DNA from: Phoronis ovalis
Lineage: Eukaryota > Phoronida > Phoronidae
Length of the DNA: 26,246 bases
Assembly (NCBI GenBank): GCA_028565635.1
Contig: JAOXYB010078054.1
Span: 7,906-34,151, forward strand
Reading direction: 5' to 3'
Shown piece by piece: positions 1 to 12,800 of this stretch. The position numbers were made by a program, and so were the translations under genes. Positions within the stretch are counted from its first letter, which is position 1. Every line of letters starts with the position of its first letter. The notes beneath the pieces are model-generated. The model saw nothing but the letters and a program-made list of their open reading frames with translations. It had not been told where the DNA came from and ran no database searches.

Positions 1-167
1 CACGTATTCTCTGTTACGTCATTACACTTGCTACTGTATAAATTTTGTTCAATTTTTCTAAGATCTTCTTGAAATTTATGATTTCATACCCACGTATTCT
101 CTGTTACGTCATTACACTTGCTACTGTATAAATTTTGTTCAATTTTTCTAAGATCTTCTTGAAATTT
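1..167. repeat. 77-bp direct duplication flanking the stop codon
   Basis: Positions 1-77 and 91-167 are identical, separated by 13 bp (78-90), so the period is 90 bp. The right copy encodes the last residues of the receptor. The TGA stop (86-84) lies in the spacer, and the left copy is in the same frame beyond it. The left copy may extend past the window edge. Confidence 0.97.
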
Positions 168-831
168 CTTTAACTTTATTCTTCTTTTTATACTATTTAT
201 TTCTTGTTCCTTTGTCCTCGGCGTTCTGTCCGTAATAGCGCCTTTCTCTACACCTAGAGGTAATGGTGGTCGTTTTATTAAAAAAGCTTGGTCCCTGCTG
301 CTGAAATATTTATCTGTTTGGCAGGATGCATTGCCAACATTTTGCCTACCCTTATCCGTCCGTGTATCCCAGGATAATAAATCGCCAAGAGTATCTAGTT
401 TTGATAATTCTCTTGTATTATTTTTCTTGTCTTCAGTCTTAAAACTCTGATTGTTTTCTTTGCTCAGTATCGTTTCCATTTCTAACACAGAATCAGTTTT
501 CTTAAACTGAACAAACGGCTTTGATTTTATTACAACCACTTGATTGTTAAAAATACCCAAATCTTCCTTTGTACGCCGATCCTCTAAAAGTAGACGAATC
601 CTGTCATTCGTATTGCTGTCAAAATTATCTTTTTCGTAACTATTTATCAATTTTTGGGTTTTTATTTTTTGAGTTAACGATACAGAATCCAGATGATTGC
701 AGCTGGTAGCACTATTCTGGGTAGGCCTGGGGGTAGAGGTGCTTGATAACCCAGAATCTTTATCTATGTCATCCTCGTCAATTCCTGTCATTACTGTAGC
801 ATTAAAGTCTGTTGTTATTTCTACATCAGAA
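84..831 (-). CDS. exon 15: cytoplasmic tail and stop codon
   Basis: Completes Leu923 (CT|T) and encodes 924-1171, stop TGA at 86-84; acceptor TGTCTTTCAG|T. The tail is polar and low in complexity at first (acidic DEDDIDKD, then Ser/Thr-rich), carries SCQTD at about 1092-1096, and ends in a basic amphipathic helix at 1133-1158 with I/L/F at 3-4 spacing. Nothing matches vertebrate GABA-B tails, which are also poorly conserved. A second copy of the last 25 codons lies just past the stop. The polyadenylation site is outside the window. Confidence 0.8.
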
Positions 832-3800
832 CTGAAAGACAATAATTTCGTGATAATAATATTTAAATTTCTCCTCATCAATTTCGATGCATTTGATAGA
901 CAATTGAAAATAGAATTAATAAAATTTACTATATATCTTATAAATATGTTCCGACTTATTGTGGGAATTGAACAAATTTTTCACAAATGTCATTTCAACT
1001 TTGAACGTGTATTAGTCTAGTATCTCGACAAAATTGCACGCAAAAACACCCAAACGTTTGACAGATTAATTACACACTGTATGATTGTTTTAAACAATAC
1101 AGTTGCACTTACAGCTCAATTTTTACAGTCGGTTCCCTTTTATTTTGGATTTGAGGTAATAAATTTGCAAGCTCGTCGTAAAATTGTTGACCAGTTAATT
1201 CTAATGCTCTTTCTAACGTGTACAAATCTTTATCCAACTGCAAAGAAATAGATTTTAAAAAATTGATGAAAAATGTATTTGGTAACACCAATGACCACCA
1301 CCAACAACAACAGCAGCAACAACAACAACAACAACAGCAACAACAACAATAACGCAGAAGCAATTGTGTAGAAGACAGCTGGCTACCGCCTTATTCGGTA
1401 ATAAACTTCCATTTCACGCTGAAATTGCTAACTGATTGCCAACTTCCGCCACAGTTCACAAGAAGCGATTTTAAATTTCCCGAACGAAGTAGTAACTGCA
1501 CCAGACTGGTGTATGTGCCTGATATGTTTGTCATAATTTGTATCAAGTATCAGTAACATACATGTAAATTAGGACGTATACATTAAAAAAAAATTATGGA
1601 TGATACAAGTTTATATATGCAGGTCTTGCACGTGATTATATACAATCATGTATTTTAGTAGTCTCTACAACTTTTTTTGAGTTTGTTAAATCTCTTCCTA
1701 AACTTTTGAAAATTTGAAACAATACCTGCGAAATCTCGGTGTTAACTTAAAGCACTGACCTCGACAACCTCTCGCTTATAAGCAGTATTTTGAACTTCTG
1801 CTCTGTAATGCAGTTCTTGTCGCTCCATAAATGCATTTGAACAAAACCGCCTTGTTCTGGCTTCCATCCGCAGACCCGATGAGGCAACCACGCTATGGTT
1901 ACTATCTCCCGAACACATAATTTTATGAACCTATGGTTATACAGAAAGTTATTTGTATTGCAGGAGTATTTGTCGGCAGTAGAAATGACGTGAAAATGAG
2001 CCCATAAGTAATTAATTCACGTTTGCTCAGGGATATACAATACCACAAGCTCCTGTCACACCTAATAACCTTAGATTCGGTTAATAATATGCGACCTGGA
2101 AAGAGAGTTGTGTGTCCTTCTTCCTGCTGGAGGACATTAGGCTACTGTGTTGCCACATTAAAAAGTTTTCCAGTTGGTACCTTTATAACATACAAAATGC
2201 ATGTAGGACACTCTTTGGTGTAAAAGCAAGTGTCTGGCATTCTCTGGTATACATGGCTCTTCTCAGTATCTTATATTGTTACAGTGACGTATCACTACAC
2301 TATTTTTATTATTCAAAATGGATAAGCTGTGTTTTTGCTTCTTGACTTGTCAAAATGGCACTTAGAGGTATTTAATAATGCACATATTAGAATTTATTGA
2401 ATATAGCAATTTTGGATAAAAAACTTTTTTCGACTTGGGCCTATTTTTTTTGTTAAAAGTTGCCTGGCAACAGGTGTCTTCTTGTTTTTTTTATAGGTAA
2501 ATTTACCCGATTTCATATTTTCACAAAAACACAGTTTTGAATAATCTTTATAATTTTATAATTAGGTGTATCTGATTGGTAGTATACTTACCTTTGGCAG
2601 AAAAAGTAAACATAACATGGCAGTTGTAGAAATGATGAGAAGACTAGATACAATGGCGTATTCCAGAGTCGGTTGTTCGGACAATAAGCTTGACAAAGCA
2701 ACTGTTAAGGCGCTCATGATAACAACATTGTAAACGTTGAGACCTAGAAAAAACACGTTTACCAACACTGGCATGAAATATAAATAAGAATCAAGGGTAA
2801 CTAAGACACATTGCCTATTTCTATAATTTAAATATAAAAAAATGTCAGTTTCTTACTATCGACAGACATTAAAAGGACTTGCCTGTAATAAGGTCAACTA
2901 TCCCCAGCGAATCTTTGTTCGGTTGTTTCTAGAAAATTCGTCTTTCAAACTGTGAACGAATTGGGAAATTTTTGAGGTTTGCATATAAATAAAAGTTGAT
3001 AATGAAGAGGACATGGGGTAGAAGTATGGATAGAGTTTCAATATTTCTATTTCTTAAGGGAGAATACAAAATATGTATTTAATATTTTTCTTAACGATCT
3101 TTGATTAAATGTACCCTGCAAGAAGTTTATCATAATTTTATAGTTCACCCTTTACCTATGTATTTTGAATCATTGAGTGCTGGTATTTTGACGTGTCTTG
3201 TTGCCCATGCCATATACACACCAAACAACAATAAAAGTCCTTTATACGCATAAAATACTCCCGTAAAATAGTCTTGATGGACGGAATAACATCTGGAGAT
3301 CTGTGGTACGTATAAAACATCGCTATCTTCTTCCGATGTCTAAAATAATAACATTACTTGATAATGTGGATTAATATGTTTATGAAACGAAAGAGAAAAT
3401 GTGTGTATACCTCTGAATACAAAATCCTATGCGGAATTAAATACTTGTTCCTACCTGCTTAACTAAACCATATTGGACTTTTCATCCTATGTGCGATATC
3501 TGTGCTATGAATAGAAAGGTCACTATTTTCCACAATGTTTCAAGCAACACCAGATTTATCAAAAATTAAGACCTCGTTTTGAAAACTTGGTTAACTGAAT
3601 TAATAACTAATAAGTCTCTAAAATGTTCTTTCAATCCATAACAGTCGGAATTATGTTTGTTCCATTTAGTAGTGTTATCCCGCATACAAAATGGACCACG
3701 AGTTATTTTCTATTCCCCCCCCCCCCCTACCTTGCAGATGTTATACACTATAATTTTTCAGTATTCCTGTATTGTAGTATTGCATATATGCTAATTATAA

Positions 3801-6800
3801 TTACCTGTTTTGTAAAGTTTCTTATTCCTCTGTGCATGGGATCTACTATTACCCAAACTACCATTATGGCACAATCTAGAGCAAGTAGTCCTCCTACTAT
3901 AGCAAGCAATTGACGATCCTTTAACAGCTGTTAAGAATAATTCATATCATGTAATAATGGATAGATAATATTCCATGATGCTCCGGAGGCAAAGTATTCA
4001 GAAATAACAACTAGTCAGCGGATTGTCCAAGCCAAAATTTGAAAAGGGTAACCACTCGTGGCTTTAACACTGAGAAGTGAAAATTCCACATTTAGCTGGA
4101 CTAAAATTCCAAATACATTTCATCTCCGTATATACGCACAGTGTCAGGTACTACGAGTTTGCAAACAACAAGAAATTGACATATAATTTTAACATTATAT
4201 ACAGTATTGCACAAAATGGCGAACAAATTTAAACTGGAGAATATATGTGACGTACTTACATTTCTTTTAACAAGACCAGTCGTAGTTTTCGTGCATATGT
4301 AATGTACGCGATATGTCTTTACAAACATTGAGCCAAAAGATAAAGTAAAACCAGCAGAAAATAAAAATGCTCTCGTCTGAAAAAAATTTATTCGATAAAA
4401 AAGATGATAGTAGTCAGTGATCAACAAATACACACATGCATGTCATATTTTTAGTGTTCGACTTGAATCCTCCTGGTGGCGATTTCCAGCATTAATTGTA
4501 TGAAATTACGTTCCATAAGTATATTGATTGGAAAAACAATATCCTGCTTCAGTTTACTTAAAACGGTATAAATAGAACAGTAACAAGTGCTTTATACGTA
4601 CTGTGCATGTGAAAAGGTACCAACTGTTTTCCATTATACTGTCATCAAACCCCAAGAACACTACCGCTAGGTAAATTATGATACAGCCTAAAACCGCAAC
4701 ATTGTTTAATTTTGGACTTGATAACTTGATGAACCTAAAAAAAAAAAAAAAAAAAGTTGTGGTCTAGTCATGTGCAGAACTTGGTACCTGTTTGTAAAAT
4801 ATATTTCGTTGTTGTTGTACTATATAATATGAAAATCAGCTTTATCGTGGTTTCTGTATACGTAATAATGCTTTGTTTGATACATACACAACTGTTGGGA
4901 AACTACCATCGTTCAATTCCTAACGTATAATGAAAATAGTGTACAAGCACGTATCACATAGCATGGTCACTAGAGCGAAATAGCTAGAGAAAGATGAGAC
5001 AGTTGAATATGTCAGTGTACGGGGAACCCTGTCAATCAAATTCCAGTTCAAATATTTTTTCTTTGGAGGACGCATCCTTGAAAAAGCAAAACGAAAATGC
5101 AAGAGTGTCTCCCCGAGGAAATAGACTCGAACAGTTGCTGTATTGTGCTCTAGTCTCGCGAACGATATTTTATTACCCATTTCTATATATATAATACAGT
5201 AAATATTGTGATAGGAGGAACATTGAGAGGAATGATAAACAGATACAAGAATCAAACTTACTTTAATTTACGATAATAAACATTGAATGTCAGAAATATT
5301 ACAGCCATAATCATTCCCATAATGCAAAAAACACTTGCTACTGCAAAAGCAGATCTGTCAATCACATGCACGAAAAAAATTTCCATGTATTTGTCGACAG
5401 GAACTTTTTCACCTGTAACAGATTTCACAGTAAGAAATTAGTCTACTGCGTATACCAGATAAGTTGTTAATTACACTTTGATTACAAAAAGGGGTAACTT
5501 ATAGGGGTAAAATAGATCGCCGAACACCTTGCATTGGCCTTATGCACTATTAAAACTGTTATCAGATAACTAATTAGGAATTATAATAATGACGCAACGC
5601 CGTACTATGTATTATTTCCAAGTATCGTAGGAGGAAATTATTTTTGATGTAAAAGATAAAGACATGTAACAGACATGCTGGTAATTAGAATTTGATTACA
5701 GAAAATGATGATTTTAGGAAAAAAATAGACTGCTGAACACATTTGCTCTATAAAAAACTTTAATAAATGACTAATTATGTATGAAAATTCATGATGCGAA
5801 GCCGTATAGTATATTATTTCCAAGTATCGTAGGAGGAAATTATTCCCGTGTAAAGGCCAAAATTGGTAATAAAATGTATTGGTTTTCATCAAATTGCCAC
5901 AGAAAAAAAGTTACATATGTCATATATAATAAAGATAAATCTTGGATACTTGTACTGACTGGCCTGTATTGAACAAACTCATCAAACAAGCAAGCAAATA
6001 TCAGATCAAGTGAAAAACAAATAGTTTCGCAAAAATATCTTGACAATAGATAACACGATTGTGAACTTGAAATATTTATAAATACTTCATATGATAGAAG
6101 TGTTATTTCTACACATTTTGAAAGATGTTCTGTTTCTCATATGTTTTAGAAGCATCACTTGTTAACATGTATACAATCACGCTGTTGAAATGTTAGTAAA
6201 CATTTCTAATTTTAACAAAAGAATTGAATTGTTTATAAATACATTTAACAAGAACGGGTTATAAATATTTTAAGAGTACTTGCTTCAGAGACATTAATTA
6301 CAGACAATTGAATTTTAATTTCTTTTCAATGTTTCTCTGTAATATATATTGTGTTACCTTGCCATATGATTTTGCAACAATCTAAACAGTTGAAATTCAC
6401 TGTTCCATTCTCGCTGGCGTATAATCCCACAGTTTTACGGATGCCATTCTGATTTTGCGAAAAGGAAGAAATGCCTTGTCTATCAGAACCAACAAATGAA
6501 ATTGGTCCCTAAAATTAAAAATATTTATTAAAAATATTTTATCAATAGATGTTGTTATCAGTTGATACAATAATTTGTTACAATTACAAATATAACAATA
6601 TAAATACTTAGTACCGCATTTTTCAAAATAGACGCCCATCTCAAAATTAAACACCTACTTATAATACCTATACCCAATAAACGCCGCATTTAACTCCTGT
6701 AGACGCCCGCCCCTCATATAAGAAACGCCCTGGGTTTGTATTTAGAAAAATACAGTACAATCTACATGAAGTGGAAGGTTTAGTAGGATTTATATCTTCA

Positions 6801-9800
6801 GACTAATCTCGTGACAACACTTAATCTGAACATACCGAAACTCCTAAAAATTCTAAATTCCCCATAATCTTTAACATTTCATTTGTCAGATTCTTGCCGT
6901 TCTTGTAGGTGAAATCCTCCACTGAAGGATTTGATATGTTTTGTGATATAATGGTTTTACGTAGGTGCCTCTTTATGGTTTCGTTAATTGTCTTAACTAC
7001 TGTCCATACAGTGTCGTAAGTTTGTGCTGCATAAGGACTTTGTGGCTTAGTGCCCGTGAACGCTTGGTATTCGTTTTGAAAATCCTCATTTGTCTGAAAA
7101 CAAGAGAAAATGTAGTCTAGAATAAAAAATGCAGCCATTAATAAACTGCGATATTTATATTTATATTTGAATCACTTAGGTTAATTTGTAATTTAGTTAT
7201 AGTTATTATTAAACAAGGGATAATATAGTCTAGAATAAAAAAATGCTGCAATTAGGCATATAATAAACTGATATATTTGGTACTATCAATTTAAAATGCC
7301 ATCAACTTCAAGAAGGCTTTTGATTCTGTCGTTCGTGATATATCGTGGATTTAATTAATAAATAAGTGATCTCGGATAAAATGCTTAAATTAATATACAT
7401 TCAAAACCCATTAATTAGAAAATAGCTATTCTAGACCATGCACTAACAACAAATCATCCACTGTAAATGTTTACGTAGCAGTTTTCGGTTTCCTATAAGC
7501 CTATAGCTATTGTTTTTTTTGTTATATCAAAAAATAATGTGGAATTTTGTAAGTTGTATGATTGTAAATGAAAAATTACCATCCCAGAATCTGAGACCTG
7601 TTGTCCAACCATGCGAGTCAAACTATCCACAGAAAAATATCCATCCAAAGCTTCGCTCAATTGTGCATGGGTACAATTAGTGTCATTGCCTTTGGTCCAA
7701 AATTGATCTGTATACCATCCTAATAGCATCCACACATATTTCTTACCATATAATCCTAAGTGGTACGCCTATAACAGAAACATACCAGATAGTCTTTTTG
7801 CAAAGGCAGGATTGCTTCTATCGGCTTTTGTTAAGATTACATGACCTCAAATGACCTTTAAACATCCTTTAACGTTTCAGTAACTATTATAAATTCATTG
7901 TTTTGGGATTTTTTGACCTCAAACAGACCCTCTTGACTTCTTGATGACCTCTAAATGCATAAAAAGGTGCTTTCCAAAAATGTTATGCCATCTTGAACTT
8001 TTGACCTCCAGATGACCTTTCGACATCAAGGTCAAATATTCCGACTCTAACTGTCACATGTCAAATTACAAACCTGTTGAACTATTCGTTACGACTTGCA
8101 TCATATTTTCTCCATAAAATTAATTGAAAAAATGCTTAAAATAAATTTCACCTTTTAATACCTAAATGTTCTTAAATGACATTACAAACAGCCTTTTTAT
8201 AACCTAATAACATAATTTTGGAACATTTCGAGCAATTTTAGAAATTTGACCTTTGACCTCCAAATGACCTTTGGACCTCGAGGTCAGCAATAGTATACGC
8301 TAGAGATGTCACACCTCAAGTACCATGTCCGTAACTGTAACCGTCTTCGAGGTATAGCTTAGTGAAAATTGGAAAATCAATAAATTAATTGAAAACATTC
8401 CAAAAAAATTAAAAAATCACCTTTTAGTACTGAAGTATTCTCAAAGATTTTCAGAATTACTTTGTTGTAACTTGATACATCATTTTTGAACATTTTAAAC
8501 ATTTTAAAAAATTGACCTTTGACCTCCAAATGACCTTTTAACCTAGCCCAAGGTCAACAATGGCCTACTCCAGGGATGTCACACATCAAGTACCAAGTTT
8601 CTAGCTATAACTCTCTTCGAGTTAAACCTTGCTGAAAATTGAAAGAAAAAGACAAAACAAAAGAAGAAAGAAATCGTACAAAACCAATTGGCTTGCTCCC
8701 TTATAGGAGCAACCCTAATTATAGGTAACAAAAATTCTTCCTAATTTAAGTCAATATTTTGAGAATATTATAAAAGAGATTTTTCAAAGCAAAATAACAG
8801 TAATTGAAATAAAAAATTCTACCCCAATATATTCTATATAAATGTACTACATAATTTTGAGTACTGTGTCGAGGTCCATAGAAGTTTCGGGAAAAAATAA
8901 TAATAACTGATAAGCGCTTTAGATCTTTTCAGAATATATTACCTGACAAAATACTTGTCTCGCTGCATCCTCCTGGAAACTTCCTATAATGATTCTGGCG
9001 TCAATTTCTTTTAATTTGAGCAATTGAGTTGAGATACCGTCAATACCTCGGAATGTTTGGGTGGCTTTTAATGTTATGTTGGCATTTTCAAATACTTTAT
9101 ACATGTCATTCATTGCCTATTAAAAATATAATAATTTATGCATATTATGACTGTATTTCATTTGTAATAGAATTGTAACCATTAAATATTTATTTATAAT
9201 TATATCAGGTCAACATCTTGCACGTGGAAATCCATTACACATTACATGCTGCAGGAGTCTTTTTTAGTTTCCAGATTACATATTTTGCAGTGAGACGATG
9301 ACACATAAATTCGTACATCACACCTGTGCTAGCGTTACATTAAGTAACTTCAACACTCCTCTTTCTTGTATACATGCTGACTTTACGACATTTAAGGTGT
9401 TATGCGGTTAAAGGCAACATTATGCTAAAATACCTACTAATGCAAACAGCTCTTGATCTTGATGCAATGTGACAACTGTGTCCCAATGAAAATGTTGAAT
9501 AAATGCCTTTCTCGCTTCATTGTGAGATGAATCCGCAGAAGCTAAGCGATAAAATGTTGGGTAGTTTTTGCGTTTGCTCAGAGCTGGTGAAGTTGATCCA
9601 AAAGATACCTACACAAATATACATGTATAGCATTGCATGATATACTATTTTTATTGTTACAACATTTGTGATCAGCTGAAAATACACGTCTTAAGGCGAA
9701 TAAAAAATGGCTCTGCATAAATTCAGTATTTAGGTACAGGTGCTATATGACTTGATTACTTTTAAATTTGTTCCATGTATAATTGGAGGACTTGTTGAGA

Positions 9801-12800
9801 AGGATGCTTCCTAGCGCATGGGGTAACCGGACTTCCGCTGTAAGGGTGTGCAGGTTAACAATAAATCCCCAGATCAGGTTTTTGGTTAAGATAGTAAAGC
9901 TGATCAGATTTTTTTTTGGCAGGGACTTAATCAGTACTTTACCAATGTTAAGTTCCAATACGGTACTACTTGACCGACGGTTTTGGTTACTTCTGAACAT
10001 GCGCTACCAATCACCATGAGAAGCTGAGGTTTGCGATACACCATATCGTAAAACGTATCCGAACCAACACCGGGATCGCACTAAAACAGAAAGAAAATAT
10101 GCTTGTATTTTATTCAAATACCACTCTATAACATTGTATCTACATCTTCTTCCCTTATCTCACCCATAATTTTACAAGTAGTTTCTTTCGGTTTTCTTAT
10201 GTCTTCTTGTATATACATTAATATATAAAACAGGTGTATTGAAGCAAGTAGAACATTGTCAATACTGTTTTTCATCATTTGTTTTATTAACTTCTAGTTA
10301 TAAAGATACAAACACCTATGCATATGCAATACATACAGAAACAAGTAAAAGCTATAAATGAAAATTTGCATAGAACGGACAAATATCTATCTTTACATTA
10401 AATTTAGAAAATTAATTCTGAATTAAAAACTGATATGATTAGCATGTTATATTAAATTAATAAAAAAAATTACAAATAAAACTGAACTGCGTTTACCCAA
10501 TGATTGCACAGAAAACTTAAAAAAATATAATTTAATTTAATTCAGTAACTTTTAGCTAGATTTTTTTATTCATATGATGATTCAAGATAATCAACAAATG
10601 TTATGATGGCGGTATACGGTATTAAAACATTTGAATTCCAACCACCATTAAGGGTAAGCATCACAGTCGTAAAAAGAAATTAGATTTGTTTCATACTGTG
10701 CTTAAATGTAGCCAACAACAAACTAAATTGAATGGTAGAAAGCAAAAAATACGTTCCCGATTTACTTTTTGAGTTTTTGGACCGTTATTTTAGGTCATTT
10801 TACATTGCTTTCAATGAGAAATATGGCTAAAATCGTACCCATAGTTTCACGAGAAATTAGATTTTTTTTCAAACTCGTCTATCTTTTAAAGCTCCTTAAA
10901 ATATATCCAATAAAATTAAAAAAAATATATGTTACCGAGCTTGTTAAAAAAGTATTAACCGTTTTATTTTTCACAAGTGGGTATGACGTCATTTTCGCGG
11001 TTTTCTGTTTCTTGTGTAACGTTGTGTATTTGTATTTGCATATAAAAGTTAAACATTCTTGATTATTAATTATTATTGTACAGTTGAACATGAAGAGGCC
11101 GTCATATGAGAACAAGAACACCTTTTTTCAAAACCCGAGTTCATGCTCTGATAAAGTAAATTATACGATTCAGAAATTATCAGAGACGTACATGTATACG
11201 CAACGATTCTCTGTTGACAATGAAGTGTGGACGAAGTGAATTTACGATTTCAAAAAATAGGAGTGACGTATACCTGGCAGTCCCTACAATGCAAGTTCAA
11301 AACCTCTCGGAAAAGATCCCATATTAAATGATCCCTGTGTCAACGAAGTGTAATCAATGTCAGAAAGGTTGTGTCATAATTTCCAAAACAGTTTTGCAAT
11401 AAGCCTGCCGATGTTTTGAAAGTTGGTGTTGAAAGTCGCTCAATACTTGCCTATGATCATGATCGTCTGTCGGTGTGGTTTTTAATGTTGTGTAAGTGTG
11501 TCGATTGTGTAGATTTTTACTCATGTATACTCCTATTACAAATAACAAAGACACATTTATTTTGTACGCAGATTACTTATTATTTAGAATGATTAAAAGT
11601 GGAGATTGTTTGCTAAATTATTGATACAAAATATTTTTATTGTGAGGAAAAATAATAAAAATACTTGCATTGCTATCCGGAACTGTAGAAACTGACAATC
11701 ATTTCTACGCAAATTAGTTATTACTCAGAAAGATTAAAACAGAAAATAGTTTACTAAATTTCTGATATAAAATACTTTTATTGCAATAAGATACAATAAA
11801 AAAAAATGGTAAAAAGACCTGTTATATGGATTTTATTTCGTGAATGTAGAAAGTAACGGAAATGCGTGACATGTTTGCAAAAATCTTCCACTGCCAAGCA
11901 TTTACAGTCCTATTTGCTATTTTCACTATTTTAGCCAAACTCCGCTCAAGATGTTATTATTGTGTTATCTTATATTATTCATTACACATATGAGCAGAAA
12001 AAAATCAGTAAAATGCCAAGAAAGTTGCAAATACTTATTTTAGTTAATGTATATAATTGCGTTATATATGTAGTTGCGTTATATGGCATGAGACCACAAT
12101 TCATGCAACCGCAGGGCAAAGGCTGGTTGGAAATAGTGCAAAAACTTTAAATGTATGTTTTTTTTTCTTTTTTCTTCATTCCTTTCGCACCCAACGCACT
12201 CCCCCCGGATCTGACGGGCCTGCTGTTGCGGTGGAACGTCATTTTTTGCTTAAGAAATGTCAATGTCGCTCAATTTCTGCATATTAATACAAAATATGTC
12301 ACAAGTTTTATATACTAAATATAACATGGTTACTATAAAATAATCATTTCGATTGTACATTGCAGTTGTTTTAGGACTGCTTTGTTTCAGTACAGACTTG
12401 AGGGGAGTTTCGTATCAAATCTGAAACAATTATGAGCAACGGTAGGACTACTTTGCTTTTCCTACATGATATCCAAGACATAAATCTATCATGCAAAACT
12501 AATTTCTGCTCCATAGCTTTCACGTGTTCTCGGTTGTGATGCATTGTTCCCTGTTGGACAGTTATTCTAGTAATTTCAAATGTTTTTTTTATAATATTCA
12601 CCGTTGCCACCACAAATGTTGAAAAAACTCTAGATTGCCCAACGGCTGTTCCTATTTGCATGATCTCACATGTTTCCCTTATTAGATTCATGCACTGTCA
12701 ATTGACGAAGAGTAACGTACTTTTATTTTGTAAATAAAATTACGCTTATGCGCTATACGTCTAAAGCTTGGCATTGTAATTTAAACCTAGATATTCTGGC

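Noticed and set aside
957-976. B-box-like GTTCAATTC (minus strand) as a tRNA or tRNA-derived SINE
   Set aside because: No A box or cloverleaf could be found at the required distance.
697-1020. 107-codon plus-strand open frame at the left end
   Set aside because: Antisense shadow of exon 15 and intron 14; no family resemblance.
1109-1363. 84-codon minus-strand frame with a long Cys run as a protein
   Set aside because: The Cys run is the triplet repeat read in one frame and lies in the intron. Only the part after CTTTGCAG (1237-1113) is kept as exon 14.
9783-10019. 78-codon plus-strand frame over exon 2
   Set aside because: Shadow of exon 2, whose minus-strand reading matches the GABA-B VFT with correct splice sites.
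12371-12691. 106-codon minus-strand open frame in intron 1
   Set aside because: No recognisable domain, ordinary AT-rich composition, and no matching splice context. Frames this long arise by chance.
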